This document shows positions 34,960 to 40,853 of a DNA stretch of 64,000 nt, piece by piece (position 1 is the stretch's first letter; every line of letters starts with the position of its first letter). The stretch spans positions 1 to 64,000 of the forward strand of contig JBCDMB010000017.1 in assembly GCA_038744685.1 (NCBI GenBank), in the 5' to 3' direction. Origin of the DNA: Verrucomicrobiota bacterium (GTDB taxonomy: Bacteria > Verrucomicrobiota > Verrucomicrobiia > Opitutales > Puniceicoccaceae). Position numbers and translations under genes: made by a program. The notes under the pieces are model-generated. The model did not search any database. It was not told the origin of the DNA and saw only the letters and a list, made by a program, of their open reading frames with translations.

Positions 34960-35202
34960 ATGGAGAACCAAACGAGATTTGCCGAGCCGGAGCTGACGCA
35001 GCGGATGGAGGCGGCTTTGCTGGGCTGGGTGGGGCACTCGTGTACGTTTGTGAGGGAGGGGAAGAAGAGGAGAGGCAAGCTGGTGGGCGGTGAGTATTTG
35101 GGGATGAAGCGGGGGAAGAGTCAGTTCCGGGTGTTGGTCGAGGGGAAGAGTGGCCAGCAGGCGTGGGTGGATTTCCGCAGGGATGAGGTGAAGGTTTTTT
35201 GA
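34960..35202 (+). CDS. Small phage protein, function unknown (complete copy of a tandem pair)
   Basis: An 80-residue protein: an N-terminal helix (E-L-T-Q-R-M-E-A-A-L-L-G-W) and a basic beta-type C-terminal part (K-K-R-R-G-K-L-V-G-G-E-Y, then Q-A-W-V-D-F-R-R-D-E-V-K-V-F). The second half suggests a small nucleic-acid-binding fold, but no family is recognised. Its stop TGA overlaps a type B repeat. Confidence 0.5.
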   Translation: MENQTRFAEPELTQRMEAALLGWVGHSCTFVREGKKRRGKLVGGEYLGMKRGKSQFRVLVEGKSGQQAWVDFRRDEVKVF

Positions 35203-35288
35203 ACCTGCTTTGCATGAGCTACGCAGGTCAAGAGGGTGAAAAAGATGGCGAACTTTGAACTTCGAACGTCCAACGTTGAACTTTTGAA
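35201..35288. repeat. Repeat array: type B plus heptamer type C
   Basis: Type B (35201-35234) is nearly identical to the copy at 34430 and begins inside the stop codon. Type C (35244-35288): GATGGC GAACTTT GAACTTC GAACGTC CAACGTT GAACTTT. It ends GAAATCGAATTATGGATACA, the same leader as before the helicase gene. Confidence 0.8.
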
Positions 35289-35296
35289 ATCGAATT

Positions 35297-35938
35297 ATGG
35301 ATACAAATAAAGACACAGAGATAGAGGTGTTTCCGGTGAGATGGGTGGTGATTGATCTGGAGACGACTGGGTTGGACTGGCAGAGGCACGGGATCGTTGA
35401 GATGGCTGCGAAAACGGATTCTGGTGAGGTGTTTGAGCTGGATTGTGCGCCGTTTCATCCACCGGAATCCGTGGAGCTGGAGGCACTTGGGATCAACGGA
35501 CGCCTTTGGCCAGTTGGCGTAACACAGGGGAACTCCTGCTCCTGGAATGAACGCTTGATGCCACAAAACGAGGCGGTGGTGCGGTTGTTGTTGTTCTTGA
35601 TGCAGCTGAATCCTGGTGGGCGGTGGACGCTTGTGGGGCGGAATCCACGGTTTGATATGGGGTTTTTGAAGAACGCTTCCGGGTTGACAGATCGGGTGTT
35701 GGATCAGGAGCCGATTGATCTGCACGATTTGGTGCGGGCAGAGTTGGTGCGGCGGGGCAACCGCCCGGCTCGATTTACTACGGATGAACGGTATTCGATT
35801 TTAGGCTACGAAACCGAGCCGTTGCCTCATACGGCAGTTCAGGGGGTGAACGGTGCGTGGGAGGTGGCGCGGAGGTTTTTGACCGCAGATTACACAGATG
35901 GACCCGGATTGAACACTGACGAGAGGGGCGGCGATTAG
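35297..35938 (+). CDS. DnaQ-like 3'-5' exonuclease (RNase T/ExoX type)
   Basis: The 213-residue protein has V-V-I-D-L-E-T-T-G-L-D-W (catalytic D20 and E22), G-R-N-P-R-F-D-M-G-F-L (D120) and P-L-P-H-T-A-V-Q-G-V-N (H178). In DEDDh exonucleases an Asp follows that His by five residues; here it is Gly183, so the fourth metal ligand seems to be missing or displaced. The gene probably belonged to DNA replication or recombination of the phage. The last ~16 residues (T-A-D-Y-T-D-G-P-G-L-N-T-D-E-R) are encoded by a type A repeat. Start and leader are shared with the helicase gene. Confidence 0.75.
   Translation: MDTNKDTEIEVFPVRWVVIDLETTGLDWQRHGIVEMAAKTDSGEVFELDCAPFHPPESVELEALGINGRLWPVGVTQGNSCSWNERLMPQNEAVVRLLLFLMQLNPGGRWTLVGRNPRFDMGFLKNASGLTDRVLDQEPIDLHDLVRAELVRRGNRPARFTTDERYSILGYETEPLPHTAVQGVNGAWEVARRFLTADYTDGPGLNTDERGGD
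35881..35923. repeat. Type A repeat within the end of the exonuclease gene
   Basis: GACCGCAGATTACACAGATG followed by GACCCGGATTGAACACTGACGAG matches the CACGGATTACACGGATGGAC pattern and encodes the C-terminal tail of the exonuclease. Confidence 0.65.
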
Positions 35939-35982
35939 CCGTTCCCTCGTCGGACTGGTTATACATACGAACTTTCAAAATT

Positions 35983-36324
35983 ATGAACATACAAGACAAA
36001 CCTAAGATCGTCTGCCTCTGTGGCAGCTCTCGCTTCTACAAAGAGTATCAAGAAGCTGAATACCTAGAAACCATGAAGGGGCATATATACCTGTCGATTG
36101 GCTTTTACCCTCACGCAACAGATGAAATGCATGGCGAGGGTGTTGGACATGACAGCGCCGAAAAGGTCGCGCTCGATGAACTACACAAGCGCAAGATCGA
36201 TCTAGCCGATGAGGTCTATGTTCTGAACGTAGGGGGCTATATCGGAAACTCTACGAAGTCCGAAGTCGCCTACGCCGAAGAGACTGGCAAGCCGATCCGC
36301 TGGCTCGAACCTTCATTTGTATAA
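35983..36324 (+). CDS. Nucleoside 2-deoxyribosyltransferase-like/Rossmann protein
   Basis: A 113-residue protein: K-I-V-C-L-C-G-S-S-R-F-Y-K at the N-terminus, H-K-R-K-I-D-L-A-D-E-V-Y-V-L-N-V-G-G-Y-I in the middle and S-E-V-A-Y-A-E-E-T-G-K-P-I-R at the end. This is the compact alpha/beta fold of DUF4406/deoxyribosyltransferase-like proteins common in phages, thought to handle nucleotides. Base composition differs from the flanking phage genes, and a short inverted-repeat hairpin lies at its stop codon. Confidence 0.65.
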   Translation: MNIQDKPKIVCLCGSSRFYKEYQEAEYLETMKGHIYLSIGFYPHATDEMHGEGVGHDSAEKVALDELHKRKIDLADEVYVLNVGGYIGNSTKSEVAYAEETGKPIRWLEPSFV

Positions 36325-36352
36325 CGCTGAGCGCACTCGCGCCGAAGGCGTT
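36323..36352. other. Small two-stem hairpin with attC-like layout after an accessory gene
   Basis: AACGC (36323-36327) pairs with GCGTT (36348-36352), and inside it GCGC pairs with GCGC around an ACTC loop; the unpaired sides are TGA and CGAAG. It overlaps the preceding TAA stop. The outer AAC...GTT pairing with an inner stem recalls integron attC sites, but at about 30 bases it is shorter than known ones and the box consensus is imperfect. A simple terminator is the safer reading. Confidence 0.35.
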
Positions 36353-36382
36353 CTAATTTCTTAACACGACGAAATAACTAAT

Positions 36383-36610
36383 ATGAAAACTGATTGGGAA
36401 AACTACAGACAACTAGAGAAGGGTGAAATCATTCGCTCATACGACCAACAACTCTCGCCGGAGGGAGATGGGCATGAGGGCGATGGGGATTGGGACGAGG
36501 TAAGCACTTGCAGGGTTGGAACACCAGCGAGCGACCCAAAACCGATGGGACACATGATATACCGCAGACCTCTTCATTTAGATAACGCCGAAGTGAGGGA
36601 CGAGCAATGA
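36383..36610 (+). CDS. Small accessory phage protein, function unknown
   Basis: A 75-residue acidic protein with W-E-N-Y-R-Q-L-E-K-G-E-I-I at the start and Y-R-R-P-L near the end. This composition resembles small phage proteins I recall that share 'Y..l..GE.i' and 'yRRp', without known role. The stop overlaps the next start (ATGA). It belongs to the A/T-richer block 35.98-37.13 kb. Confidence 0.5.
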   Translation: MKTDWENYRQLEKGEIIRSYDQQLSPEGDGHEGDGDWDEVSTCRVGTPASDPKPMGHMIYRRPLHLDNAEVRDEQ

Positions 36611-36864
36611 AAGTGACCAAGCATGGTAATCCTGCTATTGAGAAACCGGGAGACGATACAGGTTATGAGGCCGGAAGGGTAGCTCGTTCCTCTCAACTGC
36701 CTGGTTCTGTAGCCTACATTTGCCCGGAATGCCACGGAGAAGACACGCAGGGCATGTGGTGCTCAGTGTGCGGTGGTCGTGGCGTAGTCTATGTAAAACC
36801 GCGTCGCTACAAATACTTCGATCAACGAATTTCTTCGCAGAACGGAAAGGTCTATGATGAGTGA
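36607..36864 (+). CDS. Small zinc-ribbon protein
   Basis: An 85-residue protein with four cysteines in C-P-E-C-H and C-S-V-C-G-G-R-G, two CxxC pairs 12 residues apart as in DnaJ-type or rubredoxin-like zinc ribbons. Zinc binding is likely; the partner is unknown. It is coupled to both neighbours by overlaps. Confidence 0.6.
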   Translation: MKVTKHGNPAIEKPGDDTGYEAGRVARSSQLPGSVAYICPECHGEDTQGMWCSVCGGRGVVYVKPRRYKYFDQRISSQNGKVYDE

Positions 36865-37132
36865 CGAGGAACGAGGAAACGAATTGATCGAACCGTATGG
36901 TTCTCGGATGGCTGACCGCTGGACTGAAAAACAAAAGGAGATAGCTTACAAGGTGAGCAACGACATAGCTGAAGGCATCGACTGTAAGGAAAGTCGAAAG
37001 ACTCTTAGGATGTGTGTGGCGATATGGGCTGACCTTTACTGCGATCTAAACACAGGCAAAGAGGCCACTGCATCGGAGAGGCTCCTGAAAAAGCTAAATG
37101 GATTTCTTTCCGAGAACAAGTTGATATCCTAA
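36854..37132 (+). CDS. Small accessory protein with a 'SENKLI' tail
   Basis: A 92-residue helical protein with no recognised domain. It ends F-L-S-E-N-K-L-I-S, and two otherwise unrelated small proteins in this prophage end I-L-S-Q-N-K-L-I-E and F-S-K-S-K-L-V-D. The similarity extends to the DNA (TTCTTTCC..GAACAAGTTGAT). Start ATG 36854 overlaps the zinc-ribbon gene; ATG 36857 is equally possible. Confidence 0.55.
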   Translation: MMSDEERGNELIEPYGSRMADRWTEKQKEIAYKVSNDIAEGIDCKESRKTLRMCVAIWADLYCDLNTGKEATASERLLKKLNGFLSENKLIS

Positions 37133-37134
37133 CT

Positions 37135-37554
37135 TTGCAAAGATATCGACAGAGGAAGAGGGAGGCGTTGCGTGCCCAGTGTTCGCGGATGGGGAAACGG
37201 TCGCAGGAAGTTCAGGCTAAGAAGAGGATGGCTGGGCCTACGCCTGACTATCCGCCGATGCTGGGTGAGTTGCTGATGGTGGAGCGTGTCACTAGGCCTG
37301 ACTTTGCCTCGGTGGAGTATGTGATTCGGCAGGGGGATCGGGCCAACCGGATTGCGGTTTCGGTGTTTGGTCGAGTGGTGCCTGGGCTTAGGACTTGGAG
37401 CGCGTTTTATGCGGCGCGTAGGCGGGGGATCATCGGCTTGACCCAGCCTTCGCACAAGGCTTCGGCGGGTAAACCTGCCGATGCTCCGGGGGGTGAGATG
37501 GAATTTGAAATTTTGGATTTGAGATTTGAGATTGCAACCGGAGGTTGCGGATGA
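37135..37554 (+). CDS. Basic phage protein upstream of terminase, with a repeat-encoded tail
   Basis: The 139-residue protein is very basic at its N-terminus (R-Q-R-K-R-E-A-L-R-A). The conserved-looking middle is V-E-Y-V-I-R-Q-G-D-R-A-N-R-I-A-V. The last ~38 residues (S-H-K-A-S-A-G-K-P-A-D-A-P-G-G-E, then F-E-I-L-D-L-R-F-E-I) are translated from repeat sequences. The start is a TTG at 37135 two bases after the previous stop; ATG 37189 is the alternative. A DNA-binding role near packaging, as for a small terminase, is conceivable but unsupported. Confidence 0.45.
   Translation: MQRYRQRKREALRAQCSRMGKRSQEVQAKKRMAGPTPDYPPMLGELLMVERVTRPDFASVEYVIRQGDRANRIAVSVFGRVVPGLRTWSAFYAARRRGIIGLTQPSHKASAGKPADAPGGEMEFEILDLRFEIATGGCG
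37441..37551. repeat. Repeat array: type B variant plus ATTTGAGAT type (G)
   Basis: Bases 37442-37475 (CCAGCCTTCGCACAAGGCTT, CGGCGGGTAAACC) match the variant at 47821-47855. Bases 37500-37536 repeat GATTTGAGATTTGAGATT words, as after icd. The hairpin GCAACC-GGA-GGTTGC follows and supplies the GGAGG Shine-Dalgarno of the terminase gene. Confidence 0.65.
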
Positions 37555-38702
37555 CGCAGACTTTGATTGAGAAGCCTTTGATGCCGGAGCATCCGGTGTT
37601 GCCGTTTAATCAGGAGATGGCGGCGGGGATTTTGGCGCAGCATGGAGAGAAGAAGCTGGCGGAGTATGTGGCGCAGCGGAATGCGGCGATCCATGCGGAG
37701 TTGACCGATCCGCTGAACTACGGATTTGAGCTGCCGACTTGGTTGCTGGCGGATGTGCTGGCGGGGTTTATCGATAAGGCGACGTTTCGCCGGAAGATTG
37801 CGGAGATACGGGCTTTGGCTTGGCGGCCGGAGGTTTACGATGGGCTGGGGCGTTGGCTCGAGTCGGAAAGTTTGGAGAGGGCGATTGATGAGGGGCCTTA
37901 CCAGTTGGTGATGGTGGTTGGAGGGAATGCGGGAGGAAAGACGGAGTGGATGTTGAAGCGGGTGGTGCAGCACGCAGACAAGTTTGAGGAGTATGAGGGG
38001 TGGGTGCTGCATGAGACGAACCCAATGAGTATTACCTATCACCAGACGCGGACTTGGAAATACCTGCCGGAGAACTGGAGAACCACGGGCAAGGGGCAGG
38101 TGGGGTATGTGAGTTATAAAAAGCAAACGGGGTTTCCTGATGGGAAAGCTACGGGGCCAAAAGGGGGGCTAATTTGGCACCGCAACTATGAGCAGAAAGA
38201 GGATTCGTTTGAGGGGGGAGAGCTGGGCGATAAGCTGGAGCGAAGGGCTATCGGTTTTGCAGCGGATGAGTTGATTCCGTTGCCTTTGTTGAAGACTCTG
38301 CGCTTACGCTTGAATCGGAGACAGGCTGCGGGGGTGCTGGGATTTACTCCTAAGCATGGCTATTCGGATGTGGTGGCTTGGTTTCGCGATGGGGCTACGG
38401 TGGTGTTGGAAGAGATGGCGATTGAGTTGCGGGAGCCGAGAATGCTTCCGTTGGTTGAGATTGGCGCACCGGAGGGAGAACCGGCAAAGCCGCGTAAGGC
38501 TGTGGTTTATTTTCCTACGATATACAATCCCTACCCTACCCGGAACAGTTACCAAAATCTGGTGGATTTGTTGTCGGGTGACTCGGATGCGACGCGGGCG
38601 ATCCGTATACGGGGGTATGCGAAGAAGCAGGAAATGAACCTTTTTCCGCGGTTGGATGAGAGGGTGCATGTGTTTGAATCGGTGATAGGAGAGAATGTTT
38701 AA
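37551..38702 (+). CDS. Terminase large subunit, ATPase part
   Basis: The terminase motor pumps phage DNA into the prohead. This 383-residue piece has Walker A G-G-N-A-G-G-K-T (124-131) and a Walker B-like A-I-G-F-A-A-D-E-L-I, then an adenine/coupling region. It ends G-Y-A-K-K-Q-E-M-N-L-F-P-R-L shortly before the stop, the point where other large terminases continue into the nuclease domain. ATG 37551 has GGAGG at the proper distance. The stop TAA is the first part of a type A repeat. The nuclease half follows as a separate gene 204 bases on, so the protein is split. Confidence 0.85.
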   Translation: MTQTLIEKPLMPEHPVLPFNQEMAAGILAQHGEKKLAEYVAQRNAAIHAELTDPLNYGFELPTWLLADVLAGFIDKATFRRKIAEIRALAWRPEVYDGLGRWLESESLERAIDEGPYQLVMVVGGNAGGKTEWMLKRVVQHADKFEEYEGWVLHETNPMSITYHQTRTWKYLPENWRTTGKGQVGYVSYKKQTGFPDGKATGPKGGLIWHRNYEQKEDSFEGGELGDKLERRAIGFAADELIPLPLLKTLRLRLNRRQAAGVLGFTPKHGYSDVVAWFRDGATVVLEEMAIELREPRMLPLVEIGAPEGEPAKPRKAVVYFPTIYNPYPTRNSYQNLVDLLSGDSDATRAIRIRGYAKKQEMNLFPRLDERVHVFESVIGENV

Positions 38703-38899
38703 CCACGGATTACACGGATGGACGCGGATTTTGGAGATGGCGGTTTTGCATGGATGGGGATGGATGAACGCGGATTGGGGAAGAATGAAGAGATGGCGAA
38801 CGTTGAACTTTAAACGTCGAACGTCGAACGTCGAACGTTAATGGATTCTTTCGGATGGTGATTACGATTATGATTAGGATTAGGATTAGGATTAGGAGG
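38700..38899. repeat. Repeat array between the two terminase halves (types A, C and D)
   Basis: Type A at 38700-38733 (starting with the TAA stop) and a degraded copy near 38742-38782. Heptamer type C at 38792-38842 (GATGGC GAACGTT GAACTTT AAACGTC GAACGTC GAACGTC GAACGTT). Hexamer type D at 38860-38899 (GATTAC GATTAT, then four GATTAG) ends in GGAGGGAG and provides the Shine-Dalgarno of the downstream gene. No coding capacity is apparent in 38703-38906. Confidence 0.85.
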
Positions 38900-38906
38900 G
38901 AGAGGG

Positions 38907-39755
38907 GTGTTTAGGTTGCCGGAGGTGGGGACTAATTATCAGTATGTGGATCCGTGTGGGCGGGGTCGGAATTGGTTTATGCTTTGGTGTCGGGTGGATG
39001 CGGAGGAGCGGCGGTGGGTTTACCGCGAGTGGCCTTGTGCGCGGATCCCGGTGCCGGGGATTGGGTTTCCTGGGGCGTGGGCGGAGACGGGGTCGAGCAA
39101 AACGCACAAGTTTGGCGGGGTGCCGGGGCCGGGGCAGAAGGGGTTTGGTCTGACGCTGGGAGAATACAAAAACGAGATTGCCCGGCTTGAGGGTTGGGAG
39201 GATGTGCGCAGTGGAAAGCCGGTGGAGGATTGGCGCGAGAGCAACGGAACGCGCGAGCGGATCTACCAGAGGAAGATCGATTCGCGGCCGGTGGCGATCC
39301 GCAACTATAAGGCGTATTCCGAAAATACTACTCTACTTGAGGAGATGGCCGATATTGGGTTGTTTTTTGAACAGGCGAGCGGGAAGGGGGTCGATGAGGG
39401 GCTGGACTTGATCAATGATGGGCTGGGCTGGAAGGATGAGTTTTTGACGGAGGAGGATCCGCTGCGGGCGGTGCAGTTGGGGCCGAAGTTGTTCATTTGC
39501 GAGGACTGCCAGAATCTGCTGTTTGCGCTTAAGGTGTATACGAGTATGGGCGGCGACAAGGAGGCGACGAAAGATCCGATCGATACGCTGCGGTATCTGC
39601 TGATGGATGATCCGTGCTATGTGCCGAATGATGGACGGCAAGGGGGATACAGTGGACGGGGCTATGGGATGCGCGCGGGCGCAGGTGGCGGGATGCGGCG
39701 AGCGGATGAGGCAGGGCCGTCGAAGGCCAGTCGAATGGGAAAGTTTAACCACTGA
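38907..39755 (+). CDS. Terminase large subunit, nuclease part
   Basis: The 282-residue protein starts with V-D-P-C-G-R-G-R-N-W-F-M-L-W (D15), the first strand of the RNase H-like terminase nuclease. It contains the acidic V-D-E-G-L-D-L-I-N-D region and D-P-I-D-T-L-R-Y-L-L-M near 240, matching the C-terminal domain of large terminases that cuts concatemeric DNA. GTG 38907 sits 7 bases after AGGAGG from the type D repeat. The last residues F-N-H and the stop come from the next type A repeat. Either the two halves work together in trans or packaging is lost. Confidence 0.78.
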   Translation: MFRLPEVGTNYQYVDPCGRGRNWFMLWCRVDAEERRWVYREWPCARIPVPGIGFPGAWAETGSSKTHKFGGVPGPGQKGFGLTLGEYKNEIARLEGWEDVRSGKPVEDWRESNGTRERIYQRKIDSRPVAIRNYKAYSENTTLLEEMADIGLFFEQASGKGVDEGLDLINDGLGWKDEFLTEEDPLRAVQLGPKLFICEDCQNLLFALKVYTSMGGDKEATKDPIDTLRYLLMDDPCYVPNDGRQGGYSGRGYGMRAGAGGGMRRADEAGPSKASRMGKFNH

Positions 39756-39927
39756 TGGACACAGATGAACACTGATGGGGAGATGGGAAATGGGTCACGC
39801 AGAGACGCAGAGACGCGGGAGATGGGGAGAGATGGCGAACTTTGAACGTTGAACGTTGAACGTTTAACTTTGAACGTTAAGTGACTCGGAATTTTTAACC
39901 ACGAAGGACATGAAGAACACAAAGAAT
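39743..39927. repeat. Repeat array: types A, E, C and A variant
   Basis: Type A 39743-39780 (TTTAACCACTGATGGACACA), type E 39794-39819 (CACGCAGAGACGCAGAGACG), heptamer type C 39831-39881 (GAACTTT GAACGTT GAACGTT GAACGTT TAACTTT GAACGTT). A variant A (TTAACCACGAAGGACATGAA...) lies at 39894-39927. Confidence 0.8.
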
Positions 39928-39941
39928 AGGAGTGAAGCGAT

Positions 39942-40154
39942 ATGAGTGAAATTCGTAGTAAACCGAAGTTGCCTGCGCCTTATTATGTGCGGTGGGGGGT
40001 GATGGTGAATTGGCTGGAGGAGTGGGGGATTTCGGTGGATGAGGTGCGGAAGATGGTCGAAGCGGAGACGATCAAAAAGCATTTTGTAGGGGAGTGTAAG
40101 CAGGCGAAGTATGTGCCCGAAGAGATCGAGCGGGAGTTGGGGTTGGGGAGGTAG
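39942..40154 (+). CDS. Small phage protein, function unknown
   Basis: A 70-residue protein: L-P-A-P-Y-Y-V-R-W-G-V-M-V-N-W-L-E-E-W-G, followed by a helix (V-R-K-M-V-E-A-E-T-I) and a Glu-rich end. It might be a winged-helix-like or head-associated protein. It lies between terminase and portal, isolated by repeat arrays on both sides. The TAG stop overlaps a type B repeat. Confidence 0.5.
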   Translation: MSEIRSKPKLPAPYYVRWGVMVNWLEEWGISVDEVRKMVEAETIKKHFVGECKQAKYVPEEIERELGLGR

Positions 40155-40326
40155 AACCTGCTTCGCATAAAGCTACGCAGGTCAAGAGTGGGAACCCGCT
40201 TCGCCAAGGCTACGCAGGTCAAGAGTTTGAAGGATGAAGAGATGGCAAGAATCACGCAGAGACGCCAAGACGCGGAGATGGCTGTTTTGCATGGATGGAC
40301 ATGGATAAATGCAGATAACAATGAGG
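40154..40326. repeat. Repeat array: two type B copies, type E and a degraded type A
   Basis: Type B copies at 40154-40188 (starting in the stop codon) and 40192-40225 (GAACCCGCTTCGCCAAGGCT...). Type E at 40249-40280. A GCATGGATGGACATGGAT string at about 40283-40326 also follows the type A copies at 38745 and 43918. Confidence 0.78.
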
Positions 40327-40364
40327 ATAGGTGCGGAAACAACACAGAGAGGTAACGAATAGCT

Positions 40365-40607
40365 ATGAGCAAAGAAAACACTAATGATACCGAGACAACG
40401 GAGCGCGAGCGGAGTTGTCCTACTCCGACTTGTTCTGTGCCCGTGAGACTTCTTGAAAACCTTTTAGATAACACTCGCCAACTCCGTGCTGAAAATCACT
40501 GGTGGAAAAATGAGCCGCGAATGGACTATCGAGCCAAATACGCGCAACTGTGTGCCGAAATCAAAATAGGCGAAGAAATTCTTTCACAGAACAAGTTGAT
40601 CGAGTAG
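40365..40607 (+). CDS. Small accessory protein with a 'SQNKLI' tail
   Basis: An 80-residue protein with a disordered N-terminus (E-N-T-N-D-T-E-T-T-E-R-E-R), a coiled-coil-like middle (L-L-E-N-L-L-D-N-T-R-Q-L-R-A-E) and the end I-L-S-Q-N-K-L-I-E. The 3' end and first bases after the stop (TAGCTTTTCAAACTTC) match those of the gene at 43973-44272. No function is recognised. Confidence 0.55.
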   Translation: MSKENTNDTETTERERSCPTPTCSVPVRLLENLLDNTRQLRAENHWWKNEPRMDYRAKYAQLCAEIKIGEEILSQNKLIE

Positions 40608-40630
40608 CTTTTCAAACTTCACCCTTCAAA

Positions 40631-40727
40631 CTCTTGACCGGCGTAGCTTTATGCGAAGCGGGTTCAAACTTCTCTCCCTGATCGGGGTGAAACTGTGTGG
40701 TTTCGTGTGGTTTCGTGTGGTTTGTGC
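40631..40727. repeat. Inverted type B copy and decamer type F before the portal gene
   Basis: Type B in reverse orientation at 40631-40665. Type F at 40677-40727: CCTGATCGGGGTGAAACTGT then three GTGTGGTTTC-like 10-base units. An almost identical type F copy precedes the scaffold-like gene (44316-44366). The rest of the 246-base gap to the portal gene is G/T-rich with no clear promoter hexamers. Confidence 0.75.
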
Positions 40728-40853
40728 GGCTGAGGGGTTGCTTTGGGTGGGAGTCTTTGGGATGGGGAGGCTTTGTTTTGCACCCGGTAGAGGGTTTGTC
40801 GCATGAAAGAGTAACTACACAGCGCACGGAAAACCCATGGGTAAGGGAAGGTT

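Noticed and set aside
38860-38899. Telomere-like GATTAG hexamers as a linear-end signal
   Set aside because: The run is short, internal to the prophage and mixed with GATTAC/GATTAT units; nothing suggests a DNA end.
37545-39755. Terminase split caused by a frameshift or sequencing error
   Set aside because: About 200 bases of multi-family repeats separate the halves, and the downstream part has its own Shine-Dalgarno and start, so a simple frameshift does not explain it.
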